Source: SHVO01 sp050250575 (GTDB taxonomy: Bacteria; Pseudomonadota; Alphaproteobacteria; Rhodospirillales; Rhodospirillaceae). Taken from it: DNA of 64,000 bases. The notes beneath the pieces were generated by a model. It was not told where the DNA came from and did not search any database. It saw nothing but the letters and a program-made list of their open reading frames with translations. Shown here piece after piece: positions 25,170 to 32,926 of the stretch. The position numbers and the translations under genes are program-made. The stretch's first letter is position 1. Each line of letters begins with the position of its first letter. The stretch spans positions 186,001 to 250,000 of the forward strand of contig JBFWOJ010000001.1 of NCBI GenBank assembly GCA_050250575.1. Reading direction: 5' to 3'.

Positions 25170-27247
25170 CACTTTGCTCCTTCTCGGGTGAGTATGAGAT
25201 TGCCGATCTTGTCGTTCGCGGCTTTCCAGCCCGGTGGAACGACGGTGGTACTGTCCTTCTGAAGCACGATCGCGGGGCCGGCAAAGGAGGCGCCGGCCGG
25301 CAGCTGGTCGCGCCGGTAAAAGGCCGTGTCCATCGGACGCAATTCGCCGTTGACGCGGAACACGCACTGACCGCTGCGGATCTTGGCCTTGTCGAAGCTG
25401 GCGTCCTTGTTCGGCGTCATCGACTTGATCTTGGGCATTTCGCCCGCGCCGCTGAGGCGGATATTCACCATCTCGATCGGGTTGGCGCGGAAACAATGGC
25501 CGTATTCGCGTTCGTGGGCTTCGTGGAAGCGGTTCCAGACGCCCTCGAGTCCTTTCTCGTCGACCTCGCCATCGGGGAACGGAACCTTGAGTTCATACCC
25601 TTGCCCGACATAGCGGAGATCGCCGTCGCGCTTGAAGGTGATCTTGTCGGCGGAAATATTGTCGGCCGCAAACTGGGCGCGCAGATCCTTCTCCATCGCC
25701 TTGAAGTCGGCGTTGACGCGCTTCATGTCGACCTTGCCGCTGACCTGAAACTGGGTGCGGATGGCGTCGTACTTGAGGTCGGTCGTGAGCAGGCCGATGG
25801 CCGACGTAATGCCCGGATACGGCGGCACGATGACTTCGGGGATTTCGAGCATGTCGGCGACTTCCGCGCCGTGCAGGGGCCCTGCCCCGCCGAACGCGAC
25901 AAGCGCGAAGCCGCGGGGATCGATGCCCTTCTGCACCGTGCGCGAGCGGATGGCGTTCGCCATGTTGGAGTTGATGACGGTGAGCACGCCTTCGGCGGCC
26001 TCGAGCTTATCCATGCCGAGGCTCTCGGCGAGCTCTTCGATCACGCGGTGCGCCGCGGCGGACTCGAGCTTCATATTCCCGCCGAGGAATTCGTTCACAT
26101 CGAGACGGCCGAGCACCACGTTCGCGTCGGTCACCGTGGGCGAAGTCCCGCCCTTCCCGTACGCGGCGGGCCCCGGCACCGCGCCCGCGCTGCGGGGACC
26201 CACCCTGAACGCGCCGCCCTGATCGATATAGGCGATGGAGCCGCCGCCCGCGCCGATGGTGTGGATATCGATCATCGGCAGAAGCAGAGGAAATCCCGCG
26301 ATCGAGGACGAACGCGGATCGGTCTCGACGAAACGTCCATCGACGACGATGCCGATATCGGCGCTGGTGCCCCCGATGTCGAAGGTGATGAGCTTGGAGC
26401 GGTCGGAAAGCCCGCCGATCCACGCGCCGCCGAGCACGCCGGCCGCGAGGCCGGAGAGAAGCGTGATAACGGGCTTGTCGGCGACCATGGTCGGCGTCGC
26501 AACGCCGCCGTTGGAGGCCATGATGCGGACGTCGGCTTTCACGCCCGCGTCGCGCAAGGCGCCGTCGAGGCGGCGGATGTAGGTGCCCATCTTGGGTCCG
26601 ATAAAGGCGCACAGACAGGCGGTCGTGAACCGCTCGAACTCGCGGAACTGCGGCGAGACGGAAGACGAGGTCGTGACAAAGACGCCCGGAAGCTCTTCCT
26701 GAAGAATTTGCTTGGCGCGATTCTCGTGCGCGGGGCTCAGATAGGAAAAGAGGAAGCAGACGGCGACGGCCTGCACGCCTTCGGCTTTCAACTGTTTCGC
26801 CGCCTCGCGGACCGCGGACTCATCGAGAGCCTCGAGCTCCGTGCCCATCGGCGGCGTCAGCCGGCCTTTCACCACTTTGCGATGGCGACGCTTGACCAGC
26901 GGCCGGTTCTGCCACGGCAGTTCCTGCATGATGGAGTAGTGCTCGACGCGCTGATGGCGCGCGATGTGGATGATGTCGCGGAAGCCCTCGTTGGTGAGCA
27001 TGCCGGTTTCGGCGCCCTTGTGCTCGAGGACCGCGTTGGTCGCGGTGGTCGTGCCGTGTAGAAGAAAATTCACCGCGCCGGGCGCAACATTCGCGTCCCG
27101 GCACAGTTCAAGCGTGCCTTGGACGATCGCCCGCGAGGGGTCGTCGGGCGTGGTGGACACTTTATGTATGGCGAGATCGCCGGTCTGCATGTCGCAGTAA
27201 ACGAGGTCGGTGAAAGTCCCGCCCACATCGACGCCAATGATTTTCAT
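25169..27247 (-). CDS. hyuA: Hydantoinase/oxoprolinase subunit A
   Basis: The 692-residue product starts MKIIGVDVGGTFTDLVYCD at 27247, the standard beginning of the ASKHA-fold ATPase subunit; upstream codons of the open frame are not conserved. LLHGTTTATNAVLEHKGAET, TFDIGGTSADIGIV and FGGAGPLHGAEVADML are characteristic. It provides the nucleotide-binding part of the complex with HyuB, whose start overlaps its stop by one base. It is divergent from the GT41 gene, with 85 bases between starts, so the operon promoter must lie there. Confidence 0.95.
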   Translation of the reverse strand: MKIIGVDVGGTFTDLVYCDMQTGDLAIHKVSTTPDDPSRAIVQGTLELCRDANVAPGAVNFLLHGTTTATNAVLEHKGAETGMLTNEGFRDIIHIARHQRVEHYSIMQELPWQNRPLVKRRHRKVVKGRLTPPMGTELEALDESAVREAAKQLKAEGVQAVAVCFLFSYLSPAHENRAKQILQEELPGVFVTTSSSVSPQFREFERFTTACLCAFIGPKMGTYIRRLDGALRDAGVKADVRIMASNGGVATPTMVADKPVITLLSGLAAGVLGGAWIGGLSDRSKLITFDIGGTSADIGIVVDGRFVETDPRSSSIAGFPLLLPMIDIHTIGAGGGSIAYIDQGGAFRVGPRSAGAVPGPAAYGKGGTSPTVTDANVVLGRLDVNEFLGGNMKLESAAAHRVIEELAESLGMDKLEAAEGVLTVINSNMANAIRSRTVQKGIDPRGFALVAFGGAGPLHGAEVADMLEIPEVIVPPYPGITSAIGLLTTDLKYDAIRTQFQVSGKVDMKRVNADFKAMEKDLRAQFAADNISADKITFKRDGDLRYVGQGYELKVPFPDGEVDEKGLEGVWNRFHEAHEREYGHCFRANPIEMVNIRLSGAGEMPKIKSMTPNKDASFDKAKIRSGQCVFRVNGELRPMDTAFYRRDQLPAGASFAGPAIVLQKDSTTVVPPGWKAANDKIGNLILTREGAK

Positions 27248-27332
27248 CGCAACGGTCCCTCCCCCTCGAACGGTCAGGATATCGGACGCCAAATGCAGGC
27301 GTCGAGGCCAAAAAAGGCTATATAACAGGCCG

Positions 27333-29039
27333 ATGGACCCCACCGACGCCCTTGAAAAAGCCCGCGGCCTGCTGCGGCAGGATCAAGCCGGCCAGGCTTA
27401 CGCGCTGCTGAAGCCGGCGCTGGCGCGCGATCCGCAGAACATCGGGCTTCGCCTTCTCCTGGCCGAGGCGCTGAATGAACTGGGCCGCCCCGCGGAGGCC
27501 ACGGCGGCGTACCGCGCGGTTCTCGCGATCGATCCTCGGAACGACGTCGCCACGGCGCGCGTGCAAGAGGCCGTTCTGGCCACCGAGACGCTGCTGCGCC
27601 TCGCCTTCACCGCCGATGAGATGCGGGCCTACGACGAAGCGCGCGACAACTATGAGGCGGTTCTGTACAACGACCCGCACTCCATCCTTGCCCTGACCAA
27701 GCTTCTGACGCTGGACGGCATCGAAGGCCGCCTCGCCGACGCCGAGCGCCACCATGCCATGCTGACCTCGGCGCTGGACGCGGTCGATGTGATGACCATC
27801 CACCGCAACAACCTCGCGATGGTGGCCTACCACGCCATCATGCGCCCGCTTCCGCCCGCGACCTTGCGCGCGGTGGTCGATGCGCTCGGCCGCCAGACCC
27901 TAGGTCAAGCCGAGCGGTTCGGGGCGTTGCCGGCGCCGGCGCCAAAGGCGCGCGGCCGGGTTCGCCTCGGCTATCTCTCCGCTTTCTTGCGCGACCATCC
28001 CATCGGCCATGTGACGGCCGCGCTGTTCGGCGCGCACGACCGCACGAAGTTCGAGGTGCATGTTTTCTATGTGCCGTCGGGCGATGCGAACCCCTACACC
28101 GATCGGATCAAGGCCGGCGCCGAGCACTTCCATACCGCGAGCGATGAGGATGGAATCCTGCGCCTCATCGCCAGGGCCAACCTCGACATCCTGATCTATC
28201 TCGATGGATACATGTCGACGTACCTGTTGCCGGTGATCGCACGGCGGCCGGCGCCGCTGCAGATCTACTGGCTGGGGCACGCCGGCTGCTGCGAGATCCC
28301 GGGCGTCGATTATTTTCTCGTCGACGAGATCGTCGTTCCGCCCGGCGAGGAAGGATTATACCGCGCACCGCCCGTGAGGCTGCCGGCGCCTTATCACCCC
28401 GCGTCACCTCATGAGATGGGCCCGGATATCAGCCGGGCCGAGGCCGGTTTGCCGGAAGAAGGGTTTGTCTTCTGCGCCTTCAACAATCCCGAAAAGATCG
28501 ATACGCCGACGTTCGAGCTGTGGATGCGCATCCTGAAGCGCGTTCCGGGAAGCCTGTTGTGGCTGTCGCGGACCCACAGTGCCGCGATCGCAGACAACCT
28601 GCGGGCGGAAGCCCATGCGCGGGGGATCGAGGCATCGCGCCTGATCTTTGCCGCACGTGTGGCCGACAAGAGAACGCACTTTGCGCGCCACCGGCATGCC
28701 GGCCTGTTCCTCGATACCCTGAGCCTCAATGCCTCGACCACAGCGCTCGATGCCCTGTGGGCGGGGCTTCCCTTGCTGACGGCGACGGGCCGGCGCTTCG
28801 GCGCGCGGATCGCCACCACCTTCCTGAAGTCCCTCGACCTTCCGGAGCTGATCGCCACAACGGCCGCGGAATTCGAGGAACGTGCCGTGCATCTGGCGAC
28901 GGATGCAAAGGCGCTTTCCGTCGTCCGCGAGCGTCTGGCGAGCCGTCGCACCACCAGCCCTCTATTCCAGATTGAGAGCTTCTGCCGGAAGCTGGAGACC
29001 GCCCTTCTCGCACTTCACGCAACCCATAAACGGACGTAA
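27333..29039 (+). CDS. TPR-containing GT41-type (O-GlcNAc transferase / SPINDLY-like) glycosyltransferase
   Basis: The 568-residue product starts MDPTDALEKARGLLRQDQAG at 27333. Residues about 5-170 are tetratricopeptide-like helical repeats (GLRLLLAEALNELGRPAEAT, AYRAVLAIDPRND). From about 205 the GT41 catalytic region follows: VRLGYLSAFLRDHPIGH, LDGYMSTYLLPVIARRPAP, IYWLGHAGCCEIPGVDYF, FCAFNNPEKIDTPTF and LDTLSLNASTTALDALWAGL. Such enzymes move a sugar from a UDP- or GDP-sugar to protein. The acceptor is unknown; flagellin and other surface proteins are typical in bacteria. Nine bases separate it from corA. Confidence 0.9.
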   Translation: MDPTDALEKARGLLRQDQAGQAYALLKPALARDPQNIGLRLLLAEALNELGRPAEATAAYRAVLAIDPRNDVATARVQEAVLATETLLRLAFTADEMRAYDEARDNYEAVLYNDPHSILALTKLLTLDGIEGRLADAERHHAMLTSALDAVDVMTIHRNNLAMVAYHAIMRPLPPATLRAVVDALGRQTLGQAERFGALPAPAPKARGRVRLGYLSAFLRDHPIGHVTAALFGAHDRTKFEVHVFYVPSGDANPYTDRIKAGAEHFHTASDEDGILRLIARANLDILIYLDGYMSTYLLPVIARRPAPLQIYWLGHAGCCEIPGVDYFLVDEIVVPPGEEGLYRAPPVRLPAPYHPASPHEMGPDISRAEAGLPEEGFVFCAFNNPEKIDTPTFELWMRILKRVPGSLLWLSRTHSAAIADNLRAEAHARGIEASRLIFAARVADKRTHFARHRHAGLFLDTLSLNASTTALDALWAGLPLLTATGRRFGARIATTFLKSLDLPELIATTAAEFEERAVHLATDAKALSVVRERLASRRTTSPLFQIESFCRKLETALLALHATHKRT

Positions 29040-29048
29040 TCTCCGGCC

Positions 29049-30014
29049 ATGCTTGTCAATTGCATCGCTTATCGGAACGGCAAGAAGCTTGGCGATATCC
29101 CGGTGAAGGATATCAGCAACTATCTCGCGATGCCGGACACCTTCGTGTGGGTGGCCCTGAAGGACGCGAGCACCGAAGAGCTGGAAGAGATGCGCGCGGA
29201 GTTCGGGCTGCACGAGCTTGCGGTCGAGGACGCGCGGGTCGGCCATCAGCGCCCCAAGATCGAGGAATACGGCGATTCATTGTTCGCGGTGCTGCACCTC
29301 GTGGAAGAGGTCGACAAGGAACTGAATGTCGGCGAAGTCGCGGTGTTCGTGGGCCACAATTACGTGCTCTCGGTGCGCAACCGCAGCCAGCGGAGCTTCG
29401 TCGGGATCCGCGACCGCGCCGAGCGCGAGCCGCATCTCCTCAAGCACGGCTCCGGCTTCGTGCTCTACGCGCTGATGGACGCGGTCGTCGACCGCTACTT
29501 CCCCATCATCGACATGCTGGAGACCGAGCTCGAGACCATCGAAGAGGCGATTTTCGCCAAGGGATCGGCGCGCCAGAACACCGAACGGCTCTACGCGCTC
29601 AAGCAGAAAGTGATGGTGATGAAACACGCCGTGTTTCCGCTGATGGAAGCCAGCGGCAAGCTTTACGGCGGGCGCGTGCCGGCGGTGTGCAACAACACCC
29701 AGGAATATTTCCGCGACGTCTACGACCATCTGACGCGGCTGAACTCATCGCTCGATTCCCTGCGCGATACCATCTCCTCGGCTCTGCAGGCCAACCTCGC
29801 GATGGTGACGATCGAGGACAATGAAGTGACCAAGCGCCTCGCCGCCTGGGCGGGGATGTTCGCGGTGCCGACGGCTTTCGCCGGGCTGTGGGGCATGAAC
29901 TTCGAACATATGCCCGAGCTCGAATGGTATTACGGTTATCCGTTTGCGCTGTTCACCATCGCCGCGGCGTGCGCATTCCTGTATTGGCGCTTCAAGAAGT
30001 CGGGCTGGCTTTAA
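29049..30014 (+). CDS. corA: CorA-family magnesium/cobalt transporter
   Basis: The 321-residue product has a long acidic cytoplasmic funnel domain, then two transmembrane helices at the C-terminus with the selectivity motif Gly282-Met283-Asn284 at the end of the first. The C-terminus ends in basic residues (WRFKKSGWL), as usual. It forms pentameric inner-membrane channels for Mg2+. It follows the GT41 gene by nine bases and may share its transcript. The decayed IS3 copy begins a few bases after its stop. Confidence 0.95.
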   Translation: MLVNCIAYRNGKKLGDIPVKDISNYLAMPDTFVWVALKDASTEELEEMRAEFGLHELAVEDARVGHQRPKIEEYGDSLFAVLHLVEEVDKELNVGEVAVFVGHNYVLSVRNRSQRSFVGIRDRAEREPHLLKHGSGFVLYALMDAVVDRYFPIIDMLETELETIEEAIFAKGSARQNTERLYALKQKVMVMKHAVFPLMEASGKLYGGRVPAVCNNTQEYFRDVYDHLTRLNSSLDSLRDTISSALQANLAMVTIEDNEVTKRLAAWAGMFAVPTAFAGLWGMNFEHMPELEWYYGYPFALFTIAAACAFLYWRFKKSGWL

Positions 30015-30029
30015 GCGCGCTGTGGACTG

Positions 30030-30559
30030 TGGACTGTACCCCATCGCTGAGACACGGAATCTTGCGACACTGGGTTAAAAACGGGATCATTCCGCTGCCC
30101 ACTGTACAGCAGACTGGACACAGTTTGCTTCGAACTCCTCCGGCGATCGATGGGTGTGAAGCAGCTCCATGTACTCGCTACAGGAATTCTGGACGCCACG
30201 GTCGGAATGATGAATCAGGCCAGCCGCCGGCCGCCTTTGCTGCAGAGCCGTCTTCAGCGCATCAATCGCCATGCTCGCGCGTAGATGGCCGGCCAGGGAC
30301 CACCCGACGACCTTGCGGCTGAAGGCATCGAGCACCACCGCAAGATAGGCAAACTCCTCGGCCAGGCGGATGTAAGTGATGTCCGCCACCCAAAGCTGAT
30401 CGATTTTGGTCATCTTAAGACCTCGCGCCAGGTTCGGCACGACCTGCCAGCTATGATTGGAATCCGTCGTTATAGGAACGAACGGCTTCTGCCGCTGGCA
30501 GAGCAAGTTATCCAGGCGCATCAGGCGTAAAACGCGCTTATGATTGGCAACCCATCCGC
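30030..30559 (-). mobile_element. IS3-family remnant: OrfB transposase truncated at 5' end and internally deleted
   Basis: On the minus strand the frame has WVANHKRVLRLMRLDNLLC and then DQLWVADITYIRLAEEFAYL, LDAFSRKVVGWSL and GLIHHSDRGVQ, the DDE integrase core of IS3 OrfB with its first two acidic residues. After EYMELL it jumps straight to HTHRSPEEFEANCVQSAVQW, which belongs to the extreme C-terminus. The block with the third catalytic Glu (normally WDNAVAESFFSTLK) is deleted, about 60 codons. OrfA and the OrfB start are missing. TGGACTGTACCCC at 30030 looks like one IS end. It is dead and abuts the membrane-protein gene. Confidence 0.88.
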
Positions 30560-32407
30560 CTAACGCATCGGCATGCACAGCAAGCGGCCGTCGACCCACC
30601 GCACACGCTGCGTATCTGCCGGACAGTCCAAGTTTTCATCGGGCGGTCCCGCCGCCGCCGCGGCGTCGAAATCCGTGCGGTAAGGCTGGCGCTGCGATGA
30701 GATCGGCGGTGCATCCGCGGTTTGCACCGTCCCCAGGCGGCACAACGCACCTTCTTCATCGACGACGTCGATGGAGAGGGGCAGCGAAGCAGCCTTGGCG
30801 TAGGCGATCCAGGGCACTCCTGCTTCGCCGCCGGAGACTCGTTGCACGGCGCCGAATCCCCGTACCGTTCCGGCGGCATCGGACACGACCAGCCATTCCG
30901 CGGAGCGCGGCGCGTTCACCCTGCCCGTCACCTCATAACTGCCTTCGACATCACCAATGCGCGCGGCGCGGGTCACGGTGCCGGCACACGCCGGCGGATC
31001 GCGACGGGGCGCGGCCCCGTCCAGCGTGCGTCCGAAGCTACGAGCCCAGGGCTGCGCATATATAAGAGTGCGCTCGGCTTCAAACCGCGCGTAGAGGTCC
31101 GGCAGAAGATCCGGCAGCCAAAACATCGGCCACACCTCCGGCAGGCGCGACATGGCCGTGAGGCCGGCCTTGCGCGCGGCATCGGCGTGCGCGCGGATGG
31201 CATCGAGGTAGGTCGCCCCGGACACACCAAAAAGGAGCGCAACGGCCATGACCGCGGAGGCGGCCGCCGCGCGAGGCGATCCCGCGCTTTTCCGTAACAT
31301 GTGCGCGAATACCGCCAACCAGAAACAGACCGTGCCGACGTAATAGCGTTGCAGGTCGACGGGGTAGCTCGGGGGGCTGGAAGAACGCCCCATGGCGGTG
31401 ATGAAGGCGTTTCCGAAAACGAACAAGCTCAACCCCAAGGCCATCCAGTGCGCGCTGGAAATGCCGGGCTGCGCGTGCGCGCGCCGCGCCCGCAGGACCG
31501 ACACCAACAGGCCTGCGGCGTAGAGCGCGCCTAAAAATCCGAGGAGCGCCGCGAGTCTCAGCCGGACCGTGGGCGCGAGGTTCACATCCACCAGCGTCAA
31601 GCCGCGTTCAAGCGCGACCGCGAGAGGCGCCGCCACGAACCTTAAGACAAACATCACCAGCCGGCGGGGCTCGAAGAGATTGCCGGCGGTATAACCGAAT
31701 TGGTCCCTGCCCCAAAAAACCACGGCATAGACGGCGACGGCGCCGGCCAAGGCGATGGCGATCGCCCCGACAAGGCGCGAGGGGCCGAAGCGAAGCCAGG
31801 AGATGACAAGGACTGCCCCCGTGAAGACAAATCCGCTGGCGAAGGAGAAACAGCTGACGAACAGCAGGAGGGCGATGGCGGCGCTGCGCGCGAGGCCCGG
31901 CGGCCGTTCATCGGGGACGCGGACGACGATGAACAACGCCCCTACCCCGGCCAGGACGGCGAGAAAGATCTGGATCTGGCTGGACCAGACGTAGTTTTCC
32001 CAGTGGCCGGGCCAGAACAGCATGACAAGTGCGACGGCCGCGAGCAGAAGGTGGCGCGCGTCGAGGCGCTCGCCGTGCTTCGGCGCCGCGAGGAGAACCG
32101 CAAGCGTCAGCGCGCTCGCATACATGGCGACTGTGGACAGCGGACCGATGGCGCCGGCGAGGGCGTGATCGAGCGCGAGGATCGCCATCGGGAAGGCCGG
32201 GCGATGCTCGTTGGCGTACCAATCGAAAAACCCGAGGGGGTTCCAGCCGTTCCAGAGATAGCGAAGGAAAATCTCGGCCGTGATCGCGTCGTAGATGGGA
32301 AAATAATCGCGATGCCGCCACATGAACTGCGCGGCCCAGGCCGCATAGGCGGCGGCGAGCAGAAGAATGAAGAGGGCGAGGTTTCGAGGGGTGAGGATCG
32401 CTCGCAT
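30560..32407 (-). CDS. Large multi-pass membrane protein of unknown function
   Basis: The 615-residue product has an N-terminal signal-anchor (NLALFILLLAAAYAAWAAQF) and about ten hydrophobic helices to residue 400. A soluble C-terminal domain of about 200 residues follows, with Cys residues (PPACAGT, ALCRLG, ENLDCPAD). The conserved-looking loop DYFPIYDAITAEIFLRYLW after TM1 is reminiscent of the acidic first loop of GT-C glycosyltransferases, but no firm motif is seen. The stop codon lies at the edge of the IS3 remnant, so the natural C-terminus may have been altered by the insertion. Function not recognised. Confidence 0.72.
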   Translation of the reverse strand: MRAILTPRNLALFILLLAAAYAAWAAQFMWRHRDYFPIYDAITAEIFLRYLWNGWNPLGFFDWYANEHRPAFPMAILALDHALAGAIGPLSTVAMYASALTLAVLLAAPKHGERLDARHLLLAAVALVMLFWPGHWENYVWSSQIQIFLAVLAGVGALFIVVRVPDERPPGLARSAAIALLLFVSCFSFASGFVFTGAVLVISWLRFGPSRLVGAIAIALAGAVAVYAVVFWGRDQFGYTAGNLFEPRRLVMFVLRFVAAPLAVALERGLTLVDVNLAPTVRLRLAALLGFLGALYAAGLLVSVLRARRAHAQPGISSAHWMALGLSLFVFGNAFITAMGRSSSPPSYPVDLQRYYVGTVCFWLAVFAHMLRKSAGSPRAAAASAVMAVALLFGVSGATYLDAIRAHADAARKAGLTAMSRLPEVWPMFWLPDLLPDLYARFEAERTLIYAQPWARSFGRTLDGAAPRRDPPACAGTVTRAARIGDVEGSYEVTGRVNAPRSAEWLVVSDAAGTVRGFGAVQRVSGGEAGVPWIAYAKAASLPLSIDVVDEEGALCRLGTVQTADAPPISSQRQPYRTDFDAAAAAGPPDENLDCPADTQRVRWVDGRLLCMPMR

Positions 32408-32490
32408 GCGCCGCGGTCGAGGCGGTGAAGGTTGTGCGGCATTCTATGGCGTCATGCGCCAAAGTCCACTCGCGGGGCAGGACACGCACG

Positions 32491-32521
32491 GCCCGCGCTT
32501 TCCGCGCGGCCGCGGATGGTG
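32491..32521. repeat. Second copy of the palindrome at 20529-20562
   Basis: GCCCGCGCTTTCC followed by GCGCGGCCGCGGATGG matches the element at 20529 except for a short deletion in the left arm, leaving the CCGCGG core. It lies in the 237-base gap between the membrane protein and the 68-residue gene. Confidence 0.5.
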
Positions 32522-32644
32522 CGGAGCCCCCATCCCGGAATGAACGAAGCCCCCCGAGTCCCCGCGCCCCCGCGCATATACGGGAAGCTCCTAATAGCCC
32601 GCAGGCTGCGTTTCGGGGATTTTCAGTGGTGCTTTGAGGGCCGA

Positions 32645-32851
32645 ATGCTGATCCTGCTCGATACCAGAACCGAAATCCTGATTGCGAAATTCGTCGACGA
32701 GAAGATCGCACGCATCGCCGCGCGCACGCTGTCCAGGGCGCTGCGCCGCCCCCTCACCCTCGCCTTGAATGAGGCCGCTAAGATCCCGATCGCGCGCTAT
32801 TGCGACGGCGAGGAAGTCCACACCACCGCGACGATTCACTATTTGACGTGA
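32645..32851 (+). CDS. Small conserved hypothetical protein, paralogue of 47655-47879
   Basis: The 68-residue product begins MLILLDTRTEILIAKFVDEK and contains IARYCDGEEVHTTATIHYL. It aligns end to end with the gene at 47655 (ML[IT]L[IL][DE]T.T..LI.KF..[ED]K.AR.A.R...); both have a central arginine cluster followed by LTL.[LV]N[ED]A and DGEEV. The upstream frame is open but unconserved, so the ATG at 32645 is chosen by the paralogue. No signal peptide or membrane segment. Function unknown; the length and mixed alpha/beta look suggest a small regulatory or binding protein. Confidence 0.7.
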   Translation: MLILLDTRTEILIAKFVDEKIARIAARTLSRALRRPLTLALNEAAKIPIARYCDGEEVHTTATIHYLT

Positions 32852-32926
32852 CGAGCGGCGCCCGGCGCCGTCATGCTCCCGTTTCACCGGCCCATCCCGG
32901 CGCCAGTGAACGCCGGCGCGAAAGCG

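Noticed and set aside
22758..25262. 834-codon plus-strand open frame
   Set aside because: It runs through the M20 hydrolase in another frame and antisense to hyuB; composition is arginine-rich shadow text.
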